This document shows, in pieces, positions 6,394 to 6,427 of a stretch of 6,427 bases of DNA (position 1 is its first letter; the number at the start of each line of letters is the position of its first letter). Source of the stretch: RGIG9041 sp045593905 (GTDB lineage Bacteria > Bacillota > Clostridia > Oscillospirales > QAKW01); assembly GCA_045593905.1 (NCBI GenBank), contig JAZNXL010000061.1, forward strand, positions 1-6,427, read 5' to 3'. The notes beneath the pieces were generated by a model. That model made no database searches and was not told the origin of the DNA. It saw nothing but the letters and a program-made list of their open reading frames with translations. Made by a program: the position numbers and the translations under genes.

Positions 6394-6407
6394 CGAAGGC
6401 AGTTTTT
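6391..6407 (+). terminator. Weak candidate intrinsic terminator
   Basis: TGCC-GAA-GGCA (6391-6401) is a 4-bp G/C-containing stem with a 3-nt loop, followed by GTTTTT (6402-6407). The stem is short for an efficient Rho-independent terminator, though the T-run placement fits, and the larger palindrome upstream may help. It lies about 155 bp after the stop codon, with no better candidate closer. Confidence 0.35.
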
Positions 6408-6427
6408 ATGTAGTTATTTTTCTATTA

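Overview
The window is dominated by one 5.7 kb gene (529-6237, plus strand). It encodes a secreted 1902-residue family 3 glycoside hydrolase (GH3) with its two catalytic domains in reversed order. The 5' end of a divergent AraC-type regulator gene lies on the minus strand (431 to beyond the left edge). AT-rich DNA, A-rich Shine-Dalgarno sequences, three C-terminal SLH domains and the reversed GH3 order (known from Ruminococcus albus and Butyrivibrio fibrisolvens beta-glucosidases) point to a fibre-degrading, Clostridia-like Firmicute, perhaps from gut or rumen. This assignment is inference; no taxonomic marker is present.

Layout. 1-431 (minus): the first 143 codons of an AraC-family regulator, covering its cupin-like sensing domain; the DNA-binding part lies outside the window. 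432-528: a 97-bp divergent control region in which two sigma-A-like promoters overlap face to face, so that the -35 box of each sits on the -10 box of the other. 529-6237: the giant hydrolase. Its order is signal peptide, GH3 alpha/beta sandwich domain (acid/base candidate E158), FnIII-like domain, three CBM6-like beta-sandwich modules, GH3 (beta/alpha)8 barrel (nucleophile D1165), a fourth CBM6-like module, an unbroken 38-heptad alanine-rich stalk containing a 315-bp tandem duplication, a short helical bundle, and three SLH domains. 6238-6427: a noncoding tail with an imperfect palindrome and a weak terminator candidate.

Proposed working: the regulator senses a sugar or oligosaccharide and controls the hydrolase gene. 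The hydrolase is exported and held non-covalently on cell-wall polymer by its SLH domains. The stalk lifts the catalytic and binding head away from the wall to trim beta-linked oligosaccharides near the cell. The least ordinary features are the insertion of three binding modules between the two halves of the active site, the alanine heptad stalk whose DNA repeat equals exactly 15 heptads, and the interlocked divergent promoters.
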